Below are positions 35,739 through 47,533 of a stretch of 64,000 bases of DNA, piece after piece. The notes below the pieces were generated by a model. That model saw only the letters and a program-made list of their open reading frames with translations, was not told where the DNA came from and did no database searches. How positions within the stretch are numbered: position 1 is the stretch's first letter; each line of letters opens with the position of its first letter. Source of the stretch: Hygrocybe punicea (Eukaryota; Basidiomycota; Agaricomycetes; Agaricales; Hygrophoraceae); contig OY744467.1 of assembly GCA_963556145.1 (NCBI GenBank), positions 434,001 to 498,000 of the forward strand. Reading direction: 5' to 3'. Both the position numbers and the translations under genes were made by a program.

Positions 35739-35905
35739 TCCCATGGCTCACAATCTTGCAAGGGTGCTGACCGTGCAAGGTATGCCACCCCTCACAAACG
35801 AGGTCATCCCTGAGCGTGCAGCCCACAAGATGCGACAGAGGGCAACGGGATGATGATGACATGGCCAAAACGACAATGACGACATCCGGTGATGAGGTGT
35901 CAAAC

Positions 35906-35960
35906 ACCTCGCATGTGAATGCCGCAACATCAATTGACGTTGGCATGATGCACATGAGGT
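35906..35960. repeat. Core palindrome, copy in AGCTA-family hAT
   Basis: ACCTCGCATG, centre AACATCAATTGACGTT, right arm ending CATGAGGT. Outer arms CGCATG and CATGAG remain partly paired although they differ from the usual CGCGAA. Confidence 0.8.
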
Positions 35961-36374
35961 GAATTGAGGGCTGGGGTAGGGTACGGGTATCTACTCACCT
36001 GCTACCCACACAGCTTGGTTGCGGCTTGGTTGGTCGAGCTGCAGCCAAGTTGCTGCATCAACTATAGCCGGCGGTAGTCGACTGTAGTTGGCTACCTTCG
36101 ACTAATGGCTACAACTATAAAAATCTGGGTAGTTAGCTTAGTCATAGCCGCGGCTAACCTTAGCCAGCTTGCGGCTAGCTTAGCTGCGGCAACACTAGCC
36201 CAAGGTCCTGGACTGAACCAAACTGAAAGTTTGGTTCAGAGTTCGAACCGGGTTTGGATCAGTTCTGAACTGAACTTTGGCAGCACTAGTTAGTACACAG
36301 TGTGGGCATAGGCACTGTGTAAGATGGTAGAGAGGGGGGATGGGCTCTGGTAGCAGGAATTGCCTTTTTAGGAC

Positions 36375-36854
36375 TCCAAGCCATGGCTTGAGCTGGAGCC
36401 AAGCCGTAGCCAGCTGAAGCCATTCCTTGAGGACCCTGGAATATCTGTACTGAGGCCAGATCATAATCCAGACAAATTTGGGCCAAATTTGGTGTAAGGC
36501 CATTTCGCATCCAGACAAAATCAGGCTTGAGGCCCTGGATGGCCAGAAAAACATCCAGACAGAATCTGCTCAACTATCTGGACAACAGAGCATAGCTAGC
36601 ATAAATACCCATATATCTGGCTTTTTTGGTAGGCCATATTTCCAATCTGGCAACTGTCAGGCCAGTTCAACATCCAGACAAAAGGCAAAAAAAAGTGGAT
36701 TTTCAGCCAGACATGAGAATCCAGAATTTGGGATTTTCTGATCTGGCCTTAGTCCAGATATTCCGGGGTGTTCCTTGCTGACAGCTTGGCTTGGCTAAGC
36801 CATAAATAGTAGAAGCCGGCAAAAGCCGAGCTGAGCCGCGCCGTGGCAACACTA
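36375..36854. mobile_element. hAT-type element remnant (AAGCC family)
   Basis: The right end GTGGCAACACTA stops at 36854. AAGCC/GGCTT repeats flank both sides of a nested insertion. The left terminus is not found. Confidence 0.55.
36430..36769. mobile_element. Small inverted-repeat element (GGACCCTGGA family), nested
   Basis: Left end GGACCCTGGAATATCTG and right end (reversed) CACCCCGGAATATCTG form inverted repeats of about 27 bp. Flanks attccttg and gttccttg differ by one base in eight. ATCCAGACAAAATC-type repeats fill the body. The same family is at 42836-43493. Confidence 0.65.
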
Positions 36855-37052
36855 GTACTACGGTCCAGGTACCTGCGGCAAACGACAACGGTGATGACGA
36901 TGACGACAGGTCCCGCGATATGATCCCCAAGGCACCAACTCAACCGCTCTGACGGATGAACGCCGTTGTCAAAAAAGAAGCAAAAAAAAGAATTTGCCTT
37001 GACGCGATCCAAAGCCGTGAAACGGGAGAAGTACATTTGTCATAGCTATCAT

Positions 37053-38223
37053 TCAACAATCATCATCATCAGCTTCCCATATACCGAATGTCCCATATTT
37101 TCCCTACAACCCAGCCTTTCAGATAAAGGTCATGCAGAGAGAGATAAAGAGAATAGAGGACTGACCCAAAACGCGCAAGTCATAGGTCTGTCAAAGTGCA
37201 TTCCATAAAAACTGTGAGGTGCCGTGCTGCACAACTTCTCCCCGTCTTCTCCCTCGTGTATGTTCTCTAGATGTGCCTCAAATCTCTGCATGAATAAAAT
37301 AAGAAATATTCGAGGGTGAGAAAGATGCGTGAAAACAAATGTGCCCAATAGCCTACGCGTCGGCGGGAGCCTGGAGCCACACAGCCCTATATTCAAGAAT
37401 AATAAATTAAGTGAACGGTCTTGATGGAAAAAGTGAAGTGAAACGAACTTTGTCCTTGAACTGATCCCAGTACGGCGTACATGCCGGCTCATCAAAGTCC
37501 ACATGCCAATGCCCATATACTGACCCCTGCATAATGAAAACGGCCGGATCACCTCTTCTGGATAAATACCTGGACGAAGGAATACCACTCACATCTTCCT
37601 TGACTTCGCAGGCCGTAGTCCTGACACTCCTGCCGTGGATGTCGATCGGTATATCTTGACACGGCTTCAACCAGTTGTATTCATATGGAACTGTATTGAG
37701 GAGACGAGCCCAGTAACAGCGCGTGTTGTATGCGGTGCAATGTGCGTCTGCTTCGAGATGGCCCCAATAAAGTCCTAACCTTTGTCGCCCCTCTTCCTCA
37801 AGGTGCCATTGTTCCTCCCGCCGACGTTCGTGCTCTTGCTTCGTTCTCAATAATTCCTCCCACTCCCTTATCCGGCCACATGACGGTCCTTAAACTCTCG
37901 TTCCCATTGTTCCTTTCGCGCTCCTGCCTCACTTTCAATAAATCCTTCCAAGCTCCGATTCTCGTTTGCTCGTTTTGTCGGCGTTCCATAAGCTCTTTGT
38001 CCAATTTGTCTCGTTCGATGGCGAGATTCAGCTTGACCCATGGAACCATCCACATGGAGATCATGATGTGAGCGAGAACAGTTCCGATCACGATCCAGGC
38101 GATGTAGTTTTTGCGCTTGTTATCCCGAGGAATCAGAGGAGTCTCCTCACTATGTGCGCTCTTATTAATAATGATAGTGTATTCTAGTAGGATACAAGGA
38201 GACTTGCCTGGTATTTCAACCAT
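37053..38223 (-). pseudogene. Single-pass membrane, coiled-coil protein gene with two apparent frameshifts
   Basis: ATG 38223 opens MVEIPGK, followed by acidic SEETPLIPRD, a transmembrane segment YIAWIVIGTVLAHIMISMWM and a charged helix (LDKELMERRQNEQTRIG). Between about 37915 and 37860 the coiled coil continues only by switching frame twice (KVRQERER, then KEQWEREFKDRH, then EWEELLRTKQEHERRREE). The conserved C-terminal domain follows: YNTRCYWARLLNTVPYEYNW, IDIHGRSVRTTACEVKED, VYGHWHVDFDEPACTPYW, RFEAHLENI, FYGMHFDRPMTCAFW and, after a final intron, GKYGTFGIWEADDDDC. This is a familiar but uncharacterised mushroom family. No GT-AG intron I tried repairs the frame changes. Confidence 0.65.
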
Positions 38224-38442
38224 TATATGCGATGCGTCATGCCAGTGGTTGACTGAGGCTGTCATGTGATCAACTTGAAGTCCTACGCAGGGGCTGGCAC
38301 TCGCATATGCATAACATTGGCGACGGTTAGCGAGGGCACGACCAGCGGTTGCTTGTGCAATGCAGGAGCTGTGAGGAAATCCTTTCAGCTGCCAGTGACT
38401 GGATACCAACTCATGTCGGCCCCCAATTCACAGTCCTATATA

Positions 38443-39079
38443 AGATGGCTCGACATACCATTCTTGGTCCACACTATGGCGTTGCTCTGCAAGCTATCGT
38501 CGCTATTTTCGTCGTTCTTCGGTCTCGGTTTGTGTTTTTGGCCCTGCGCTGGTTCAGACCTTGCCTTGCCAGATTTACCGGTCAGTGCTCCACTACATCA
38601 GAATATTTGCGTTCCCCGGTGCAAGCTTGGTTGCATCACACAAGGTGACTCCCATACGCTCCTTCAGAAGTTTTTCTGCTATTGGCGACATCGTCGACTT
38701 ACGCTCGCCGCCCCCTGCAGTCGCCACCACATCTGATATTCACTACAATTCCAATAGTTCCACTCCCTCACCTATCGTCACCCTTGGACATGTCCGTGTG
38801 TTCGATAACCCCAATAACCCCATCATCTCCTCCCAACGTCTTTCAAACTATTCAGATAGTCACCCGGAGCACTGGGTTTTGTTCGTTGGAGATGTCGTTA
38901 TTCCAGAAGTCACCACGGCTTCTTTCGTGCAAGGTTTTAGGAAAGACTTGATTTTTGAGGATATTTCCCGACTGAGGAGGTTATCTATGGAATCGTATAA
39001 ACCCCGGCACTCCACCATCCATCAGCAAATGTGTGGAGAAACTTGCACTCACCCCGACGATGACGAGCTAGACTTTTGA
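38443..39079 (+). CDS. Hypothetical protein
   Basis: The firm part is the frame 38561-39079 (172 codons) with SFSAIGDIVDLRSPPPAVAT, GHVRVFDNPNNPIISS, EHWVLFVGDVVIPEVTTASF and DLIFEDISRLRRLSMES, ending DDDELDF. An upstream frame from ATG 38443 encodes a hydrophobic stretch (VALQAIVAIFVVLRSRFVF) that could be a signal anchor joined by an intron near 38580-38668, but the phases I tried do not fit cleanly. Family unknown. Confidence 0.45.
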
Positions 39080-39379
39080 AGCCTGAGGGTTGAGAAGGAT
39101 CAGCGGAGGTTTGCGGCAAAGAATTTTACACCAGCGTGGCCATTATATTTCACTGTGCAGTTAAGTAGCTCTTTTCATGCCACACGTAGTTGGCAGTGAA
39201 AACTTGGGCATCACAGTCTACTGTTTTGTCAATTCAGGATCGGATTAATTTATTTGCCAGCCCGTATTCTATCATACATGAACAGGAGACTGAAAATGAA
39301 TCGAGTAAAAAATGGAACGTTGACTCCCGGTACCCTTGATGAGAAACTTAACGACTTCAGTGCGGTTTTCCACCAGAGA

Positions 39380-40827
39380 TTAGACAATTCGATTCGTAAT
39401 GAAGGATTCATCAATCTTCAGCTGGGATTCGGGCACAAGTTTACCATGCGATATCCCTCGGTCATGCATGGGGTAGATTCGGTTTTTGATGCTATTGCTC
39501 GATGTTAAGTTGGCCGAGGCAGCCATCATTGCGTGCGTACTCCGGAGATTGATAACAAGGCGGCAAGACATGAGGACCGTGAAAATGAGTGTAGGGCTAG
39601 AAAAGGGTTAAAGCGGTGAATCGAATAACGAGTAGAGTTTACAGCTTACACGAGATTGACAGCCCATACTACCGAGCGTGGGGCAACCAAGAAGACCAGA
39701 ACATTGGTAAATGTCATCGAGAAGATTGCAAAGAAGTATAGGACGCCATCCCTCCAGATAACGGAAAGTAACGGAGTATTGACCTGTTTTCTCCATAACT
39801 CGTAGGTTTTCCAGGCTGTCAACCTATAAGAAATTAGTGACAATGCCGAGTTCCAGATGGTTTAACCTACAAAAAAACGAAAGTGTCGTAGAACAGAGGT
39901 ACCGACTGTCGATGTCACGTAAGTCTCGGCGCACAATATGCAACAAAGTGTGTTGCTCACCCACAATGCAATCATCCAACCACGAGGACCTGCCATCGCG
40001 ATACACGGCGGACTGACACCAGGCAAGCTGAAGTCCGGTAGAGATAACAAGCTGACCGTGTACCCCGCAATACACACTTCAACGGCGAGTATGACCGACA
40101 GTACTATCGCTATCACCGGATTGCGTGCATAGAGCTAGAGGCCTCATGTTGGTATTGAAGATGATGGGAAGTGTTAGAAAGGTAATTACAGCGCATACGC
40201 GAACTCCAAGAATCATTTGGGAAAGGACACCTGAGATTATAGATCCTACCGGCACCCAGTAAGCCATGCCTGCTCGTGGGTCACAAGTGAGGAGTAGTGG
40301 TGCCGTTAGCTATGCACGAGCTCACGTTTGCATGCTGCTGGGCTCCAATCCTCGGCAATCAAAGATATGGCAATAGAAAACCTTTCCGATTACAACCGTT
40401 AGCGAGTTGAGGTTTGTCCCCTCCAAGGCTACATACTGGAGTAATCCAAAATACCGATTGACTGAAATGTTGTGAGCCAATGTTAACAATCAGCTGAAAC
40501 AGAGCAGGGCCTTGAAGTACGAACCAAGGTATAGGACAGTGATAGGCTATAGCTGGGCCCTAAGTGTGTGAATATTTAGTTGACAATGATAAATCTCACC
40601 GTCATTTTTTTCTTCCAAATGTTCGAATATTCTTGTGGCAGGCAAAGGATCAAGTCCCAGCCATATATACATAACCTAGCGCAATCCATAAGGTATTAGT
40701 GGTATGTGTCTAGTAAAATGTGAAGATCCACGAACGATCCAGCAGCCCAAACCAAAGTTGCCTGTGCCCGCTGCTGAGCAACTTGCACCGCCTGTGGTAT
40801 TTCCGAAGGACCAGATGAGGAAGACAT
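39380..40827 (-). CDS. DUF6533-like multi-pass membrane protein
   Basis: ATG 40827 starts MSSSSGPSEIPQAVQVAQQR. Then come QATLVWAAGSF, LILCLPQEYSNIWKKK and NRYFGLLQYVALEG, the layout of the DUF6533 module found in mushroom seven-helix proteins. Further exons give YWVPVGSIISGVLSQMILGV, RNPVIAIVLSVILAVEVCIA, RGWMIALW, LTAWKTYELWRKQVNTPLLS, VIWRDGVLYFFAIFSMTFTN and SCRLVINLR, ending near 39380. Several helices are evident, so a plasma or endomembrane location is likely; the biochemical role is unknown. Exon phases around 40500-40620 are uncertain. Confidence 0.65.
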
Positions 40828-40869
40828 GGAAAGGTATTAAGGCACTAGTGGGTGAACATCGAAGAACTA

Positions 40870-41279
40870 CTGACAGGTTTTAAGCCAAAATGAACCGTAT
40901 TGTTATCCCCTCCGAGTCATATGATCATCAAATCTATGAAAATCCCAAGGTTTCAAGTTGGCATTTTGGCCAAGTGACACAAGATTGGCGCATTCCCTGT
41001 TACGTACCTAACATTTTAAATTCAAGGTTGGACACTTGCCAACTTGAAGGTACGTAACGCAAAGCTGTGGTAGAGACCACACGGCATTCCGCGTCAAGCT
41101 GATTCTCACGCTCCCTTCAGATGTGAACTGCACTCGACAAGCATACGACAGATCGATGTGCGTTTAACCCTCCACCAGTTAATGTCCCGTTCTCGACTAG
41201 ATGGCCGCCTGCGGAGCCATGCGGGTTTCTGCGTTCATCAACTTGAAAGTTGACAGTGCGTTAACGGTGATTATGATTT
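40870..41279. other. No gene recognised; short inverted segment
   Basis: TTCAAGTTGGCATTTTGGCC and a reversed GGCCAACTTGAAGG-like stretch near 40955-41050 form a loose inverted repeat. Otherwise nothing is recognised. Confidence 0.35.
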
Positions 41280-41482
41280 GAATGTTTGTTTTTCTTCCAA
41301 AGTTTGCCTCAGAAATGGAACCACGTCGATTCATCCTAACTTTTCCCTGAACGAGAGATCATGTTTCCATCAACCGTGTTACTTGGCTTGGAAGCATCCA
41401 CCTTATTATGCCTCGGACCCTAGCTTCACTGTCGTTGGGCGTTCTCTCTCGCTGGTTGAATGTCCTGGTGACGTGAACGAGA

Positions 41483-41727
41483 ATGTTTCTTGCCGCTCCG
41501 CTGAGTGCTGAACCTTCACGCCGACTACACCGAATCGGCGCAAAGATAGTCCCGGTGGAAGGCTATCGGCCTGAGAGGCCCCTTAAAGATATGGCCGATG
41601 GTATCTGGCAACTCGCGGAATGTTGCTGGGGAGTCCGAAACCTCCGCAAGGCCTGCGATCAAGTTCACACGGTCAAGGGAAAAGTTCCGCCGGTGAGACA
41701 CATCAGATTTTGCGTGAAACTGCTGTG
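41483..41727 (+). pseudogene. Protein-kinase domain tail fragment
   Basis: The frame reads IVPVEGYRPERPLKDMADGI then WQLAECCWGVRNLRKACDQV, matching the alpha-H/alpha-I end of agaricomycete kinase domains (G-x-RPxRP ... IWxLxxxCW). The catalytic loop and upstream lobes are absent, so this is a scrap. Confidence 0.55.
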
Positions 41728-42307
41728 ATACATGTAGATTCGTGCCGTTGTTGGTATCATCCTGTATCTTGTGAAATTCAGAACGCATTGTTCATGGTCG
41801 AGGACGACAACTTGTCATTCAGAATGGTAACGCGTGAAAATGTTAAGAGACTTGTCCTACGGTTTAAGACGTGGCGTACGGTGAATATTTCCAGTATCTA
41901 TTTCGCGACTTCAAGCTTTGATTAATGAATAAACGCTGAACGACCAATACCTCATTGCAAGCACGTATGGAACCACGATCTGTTTTAGCACCCAAGGTAG
42001 GAGGCCAACTGTCTTTGAGTTCTGGAGGAGTATGACTACAATTCCAATTAGAGCATTCAACGTTATAGTATGTGCGGGACCTGCGTTTCCGCGGGCATAC
42101 CTGCGCATGTATGGCAAATGTGATGAACATATCACTGTGTGCCCTCGCATACATTCGAAGCTGTGTATTAATGCAGATAATATCTTGGGCTTCAAAAACC
42201 TTGAGATTGTCAGGTTCGAGGTCTACCACCTCCGCATCCAAATGCACAAACTATGTGCAAGTCAGAGTTGTCCTCACTCGAATAAAAGTCTTGCGCATAC
42301 GAGGGGA

Positions 42308-42580
42308 TCACGGAGTCTTTCCATCTTTTTCTGGGTCAAATTTAGACAAGTCTCCTTTGGCGGCATGAAAATATTCCTGAAGCTCATCAAGGGCTAGACC
42401 CTGACCTTCAGTATTGTGGTGATGTTCGATGGAGTCTACCCAGGCTTGACAGTACCCAAGGAAATTTGGGAGAACATCCATTGGAGGGTCATCCAGCCGG
42501 GAGAGAATACTATCGAAGCCAAGCTTGAAAGTGGTATGGGCTGCAGGCAAGTTTGAGTGAGGCCGAGTTGTCTTGTGAAA
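42308..42580 (-). pseudogene. Hemerythrin/HHE-domain fragment, internally deleted
   Basis: AHTTFKLGFDSILSRL, then FLGYCQAWVDSIEHHHNTEG and LDELQEYFHAAKGDLSKFDP follow the order of fungal hemerythrin-like (HHE) proteins. The stretch between the first HHH and the LDELQEYF helix is missing, removing metal ligands, so it should not bind iron. Confidence 0.55.
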
Positions 42581-42832
42581 TTCGCTGGCTAACCGTGAAA
42601 AATGCTGGAATGCAGAAACTCGTGACTGCCGCCATAGTTAAGAAGGCGTCGAGAGTGAACTTGCGTTGAAGGCTAAGCTGCGCAATTTCGGAAAGCACCC
42701 AAATGGACAGGCAATGTTGACATACGTAATATCCTCCGATGGTTGGGTCCGCATTGGGCATCGACGTCTTATGTCATGCTCACATGCTACCGGGTCTGGA
42801 CCAGGACACCGGAAGCGAATCCACAGCATATA

Positions 42833-44384
42833 CAGAGGACCCCGGATTGTCCGGCTAAATGTTAGATCCGATTTTACCCAAATTCTGAAAATTATGTCCG
42901 GACACAAAATCACCTGGCCAGCCATTTCGTGTCTGGATGGATCTAGCTTATCTCAACCTGAAAATTTTGTCCGGATGACAGATATGGCATAGTAAAAAAG
43001 CAAAAAAATTCCAAAAAAATTCCAAAAATTCTGCCTGCTACATATCCACAACCTACATGTTTCCCAGTAATAAGAGACCATCCTCACAAGAATCTAGTCC
43101 ATTTCCTCATCCTGATCACAGCTGCACTTCAAAAAGCCTTTGCCAATGTTGTCTGGCTTCTCTGTAAAGTCTTGAATAGATTTGTGTCATGTTCTGCAAG
43201 TTCTAATCCAGTTTGATTGAAAGAGGGCAAGGAAGACAGCAGAGAGATGAAGGATACGGGTGATAAGAGTGCAAATTGTTTTGTCCAAAAGATGGCCAAG
43301 GTGTTTGCCAGCAACGGATGTCTGGATGAGGTTATGGCATTTCTGTAAACCAGGGAGCCATGTCTGGACAAAGATCTAGGTATAACCCCATTTTTGGTGT
43401 TCCATGTCTGGATTGGGATCTAGCATTTCGGCCAAAATCCCAAAAATGTGTCTGGATGCTGATCTATCCTTGGTGTGGACAATCCAGGGTCCTATATACA
43501 GTCAGTTGCATAAAGATTGAGAAACACAAATCCACAAAAACTTGTTTGTCTAAGCTTGCCATAACCTTAATTTAGCAATTTGTCACAATTTGTCACACAT
43601 TGTCACAGATCAGTCACAGCATCTTATCAGGACAGTGCTCAAAATACCACAAGATCTGTCTGCACATGGGCCAGTCCAGCACTATAAAGGTGAGCGCTTC
43701 AAGTACAGACTCCCCATTGTCAATCATAGATGCCCCTCACTGGCACTCCAGTTGGGAATGTGCCCACTGGGGCAACTCACACCACTCTCATTCCCAAAAC
43801 CCACTCTCACCTGTCCAGTACTGTTCGTGAGAGGGGATTTCCTCTGCTGTATGTCCGAAATGATAAGGAGAACATGCCAAGCTGCCCTCTGATGGCTGGC
43901 TCAACAATCCAAGTTGTATTGGTAAAGTCTTCTTTTATTTTCATCATTATATCACTGAGATAACTCTGTTATGTAGCGTAAATCCACCTAAAATTTATTG
44001 TACCAGACAGGAGATTGAGGCCAATCTCATCGCCACCAGCCACCCTGTCCCACCCAACATTTTCCCCCCTCTTCAACCAGCCACCCAAGCTCCTTTCATG
44101 CATGGAGAAAATCAGCCTTGGTGGTTAACCAGTTGGCCGGTGTCTTCATAGTATTGGATAACACTGTATACAGTACTCTGACTACATCCTACAAGGTCTG
44201 TGATTTCTCCAGCTGTACATTCTCCTTGGCACCAGGCCACGATCAGCGAGTGCAAGTCAATACTGATGGTCAACAATATCAAGTGGCAGTGTGACTAAGG
44301 GAAAAATCACACCAGACCCTATTGCAAACTTAGACAAACAAGTTTTTGCAGATTTGTGTTTCTCAATCTTTATGCAACCGACTG
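42833..44384. mobile_element. Tc1/mariner-like element with nested insertion
   Basis: The right terminus CTTTATGCAACCGACTG ends at 44384 followed by TA. The left terminus CAGTCAGTTGCATAAAG is split: CAG at 42833-42835 after TA, then TCAGTTGC from 43502, because another element inserted three bases in. About 65 bp of inverted repeat are shared (for example GAGAAACACAAATC). No transposase is recognised inside. Confidence 0.8.
42836..43493. mobile_element. Small inverted-repeat element (AGGACCC family), nested
   Basis: Ends AGGACCCCGGATTGTCC and GGACAATCCAGGGTCCT are inverted repeats. The 8 bp duplication atatacag (42828-42835 and 43494-43501) flanks it perfectly. GTCCGGA/TCTGGAT repeats fill the body as in 36430-36769. 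Confidence 0.85.
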
Positions 44385-44503
44385 TAACATAAATTGTATC
44401 ATAAATGTGACCCTTTCTGAGTCTCAAAAAAAAGATATGTCTGATTTTATGTAGCATCCTAAACTGTACAACAAATCCTAGACACAGACAAATACTTTTT
44501 ATC

Positions 44504-45848
44504 ATGTACAATGAGGTTGCAGCACTTCTCATTGCTGAAGAGGATGACAAGGAGAGTGACTATCACAACCATTGCCAACACCTTCTTGCCTGCCTCACCC
44601 TTGTTGGGCATGGGATTCTTGAATCATGTCACATCAGAACCCACTGCCATCGCATCTCTCAACACTATCTATGTCAACCTGATCTCCTACCCAATCCTCA
44701 TGAGAGCACTCTGTGGCAACAAATATACACTAGGGGTAGCAACAACACCTTTATCACAGTCATGGGACTCAACATCACATCATTCCATTACATTCTCGCC
44801 AGCGGTTTTGCAGCCACATGAGTCAGCAACCCCATACCCTGGCCTGATATGAACCCCGGAAGCACTCCATGCATCCACCACCATTCCCTGGATCCCACCC
44901 GAGCCTTAGTGCTAGCGCTTCATCACATTACCACCACTGTGCTGGCACATTCCCTATCGCTGATCTTTGCATTAGTTCCTACAACCATTCAATGGTACCT
45001 CAAGTTTTCACTCTTCATCTTATTATCAACATTCCAATCTCTACCTGAAGCTCACATCACTTGGCCAAAGGGTAATGACTTTGGCAGCTTAAATGAGCTG
45101 ATTGTCCATTGTCATCCCTTGCTTACAGGTGCATTTGGGTCCATGGATGGGCTTAATATAAACATTCAAGAGTCAACTGATGAGGAGTTTGCAAACTCTA
45201 CATACAATGGTTGGCTTCATCTCATGTCATCACTAATGTTTTTGTGTTTGCACCAAATGGTATGTCTATATGTCTATCTACATTCAACATGCTGAATTTG
45301 ACCCAGGCAAGATCCTTGCATATAAACTTAATGCACCCAGCAGTTGGAACAACTCCTGCAATGCCAAAAAAATATATGAAAAGCTTCTACACCAAACCCC
45401 CAAAGGTTATTACCTCATCGCTGACTCTGCTTTCTCCTGTGGCTGTACTGGAATTGGTGAATGTATTCATGCACCTCTAACAGTTCATATCTGCCTTCCG
45501 AGTGATCAAATTGAGTGTGACAAAGTTCTCATGTTTGACTGGCAACTCCTTTCATACCGCCAGACTGCCGAATGGGGCAATCATGTCATTACCACTTCTT
45601 TTGGGTGTTTACACCTCCCCCTTCTCACCTGGGATCATTCTGGCAGAGCTGAGCTTTTGGAAATTTGTGTGCAGCTGCATAATCTTCGCACTCACAAGAT
45701 CGGCCTCAATGAAATACAATCAGTATACATGCCACTGTGGAAACCAAAAGGGATGGATGTGGTGTGGGATGGGCTTGAGTGCAGAATATTTTCTTCAGCT
45801 GCAAACACACATGTAACTTGCTATGAGGCAGTTGCCTTGTCCTCATAG
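44504..45848 (+). pseudogene. PIF/Harbinger-type DDE transposase, decayed
   Basis: Pieces in different frames read WPKGNDFGSLNELI, FGSMDGLNINIQESTDEEFA, NSTYNGWLH, ILAYKLNAPSSWNNS, GYYLIADSAFSCGC, LLSYRQTAEWG, LLEICVQLHNLRTHKIGLNE and SVYMPLW. The three acidic residues of a DDE_Tnp_4 catalytic domain are recognisable (GSMDG, IADSAF, TAEWG). At least one frame change lies near 45250-45290 and the N-terminal third is poor, so it is inactive. Such enzymes normally act with a separate Myb-like protein, which I do not see here. Confidence 0.75.
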
Positions 45849-46423
45849 TTTTTTTGTTAATTTCAATATCACCAGAACCATTTTTTTGTTGTTTAATGAA
45901 ATTTTTGAGTTGATGAAACAAAAGTTGAGGAAGCAAAGATGGCACAATGTCTATTTGAAAGTCCTAGGGTCACCAGAAGCTACTTAACAGTGAGGGTATA
46001 TTTTTGAGGAGGATGAGCTCAGGCTTTCTCTGTCTCTGGGCTGAGCTCATGTGTGAATCACATTGTGCCTGGAGAGTCTCCTGCATGATCAGACTCATCA
46101 CTGCCAACCCATATTGTGGCAACTCCACTATCCTTGTATGTAATTTCTTGGTGGCAAAGGGTGCATTCGTGTGGGGACTGTGTTGCTTTGGAATCATGTA
46201 TGTATGCCATGATCTCAGCCTTGTCAAGTTTATCGGCAGTTTCATTGTTCCTGTTCGAGATCAGAGATGCAAGTGTGGAGGACTTCAAAGGTGGACTGTG
46301 TCAGTCTGTGTGTCACGAACCTGGCTAGTAAGGCTGAGTATTTGTGTGGTTTGCATGGAACAGGTACTCCTCTCCTCTGTGATACTCACTTGGACTTGAG
46401 GATCAAATGCTGTTGAACTGGTG

Positions 46424-46700
46424 TAGTGTTGGGGAAGTTCAGTTTGGTCTGGTTTTGGGCCTTTTTGCCCCAAACTGGAACCAAACCCTTTGGTTCCTGC
46501 CAAAAAATCCCAAACCCAAACCCAAACCGACGTAAATGGTTTACATCAGTTTGGTTTTGGTCCAAATGCAGTCTGAACCATGAACCATTGGTGGTCAGCC
46601 CCCTGCACCATTCTGACCTCGCAATGGCATTGCACACATCAATTGACATGGCCAGCTCATTTGTAAGGTGGGATTGGGGTGCTGGGGTGCTCTGCCTTAT
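46424..46700. mobile_element. hAT-type element fragment (GAACC family)
   Basis: Begins TAGTGTTGGGGAAGTTCAG and continues with TTTGGTCTGGTTTTGGGCC and CCAAACC repeats, matching in order the reversed right end of the element at 56245-57226. A core palindrome follows, after which the element stops without its other terminus. Confidence 0.7.
46616..46669. repeat. Core palindrome, copy in 46424 fragment
   Basis: ACCTCGCAAT, centre ACACATCAATTGACATGG, right arm ATTTGTAAGGT; degenerate arms but intact centre. Confidence 0.75.
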
Positions 46701-46879
46701 ACACACAATGGCAGGCATGTTATAGCCATTTGCATAAAGCATGACAGTTGCCACATTTTTTTTGTTTATAAGAAAAACAAAGACTTAGTGAAATTTCAAG
46801 TGTGAAGTAGTGTATCTCATGAAATACTGAATGGATTGAGATCATTGTAGAGGCAAATTTTATCTATTCTTCAAGGCCT

Positions 46880-47342
46880 TTTCAGCTATGTTATTACATT
46901 TGAGCTGTGTCTAGTGTATGCTGAGTTATAAGCATAATAAGATAGAGTAGCAGCTGAACATTGAATCATAAATGGCTCTGTCAATACCTCTTGGATTGAG
47001 ATACTTGTATGGAGTAAAATGTTCATTTTTTCAATGTGAATCTGCTCAAATACTGGGATTTTCAATACTTACAGATTCTAAATCCATAGTCTTGATTTCA
47101 ATCAAATTTAGCATTATTTCTAACTTGCACTCAGAAAATGCTCAACATTGAAAATCCCGGTATTTGAGCAGATTCAAATTGAAAAAATGAACATTTTACT
47201 CCATACAAGTATCTCAATCCAAGAGGTATTGACAGAGCTATTTATGATCCAATGTTCAGCTGCTACTCTATCTTATTATGCTTATAACTCAGCATACACC
47301 AGACACAGCTCAAATGTAATAACACACATCAGGAAAAGCTAC
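46880..47342. repeat. Foldback element, about 190 bp stem
   Basis: 46880-47070 and 47144-47342 are inverted copies (for example CTCTGTCAATACCTCTTGG versus CCAAGAGGTATTGACAGAG) separated by about 75 bp. The upstream TATCTCATGAAATACTG links it to the 9465-9955 family. The 127-residue plus-strand frame 47148-47531 starts inside the stem and has no motif. Confidence 0.85.
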
Positions 47343-47533
47343 TTGTTCTTAAACTGTCTTGCTTGTCTTGATTTCAAAATCAAGACGAGTAAGACACTAA
47401 GATGGTGGTCTGGACTTGATCTTGTCTTACACTTTTCTCATAAAGTACCAACTAAGGGACAAGCACGAATCAAGGAAAAAGTAAGGAATAATGGGTCCCT
47501 AAGATTTCAAAAATCTACTATACTACTATGAGA

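Larger units (their letters stand above)
35147..36197. mobile_element. Non-autonomous hAT-type element (AGCTA family)
   Basis: Ends TAGTGTTGCCGCAGCTA and TAGCTGCGGCAACACTA form terminal inverted repeats. The 8 bp duplication gcccaagg (35139-35146 and 36198-36205) flanks it. Subterminal zones are full of AGCTAAGGCTAA and TAGTCG units; the centre has a 60 bp tandem duplication (35599-35718) and four full or partial core palindromes. There is no transposase gene. It is nested inside the GAACC-family element. Confidence 0.9.
35085..36288. mobile_element. Truncated hAT-type element (GAACC family), outer
   Basis: Right end reads ...GAACTTTGGCAGCACTA (36288), matching in reverse the TAGTGCTGCC-type terminus. 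Subterminal GAACC/GGTTC repeats line both sides of the inner element. The left terminus is missing. Confidence 0.6.

Noticed and set aside
39254..39508. 84-residue plus-strand frame
   Set aside because: Overlaps the last exon of the DUF6533-like gene on the minus strand, where SCRLVINLR fits the family.
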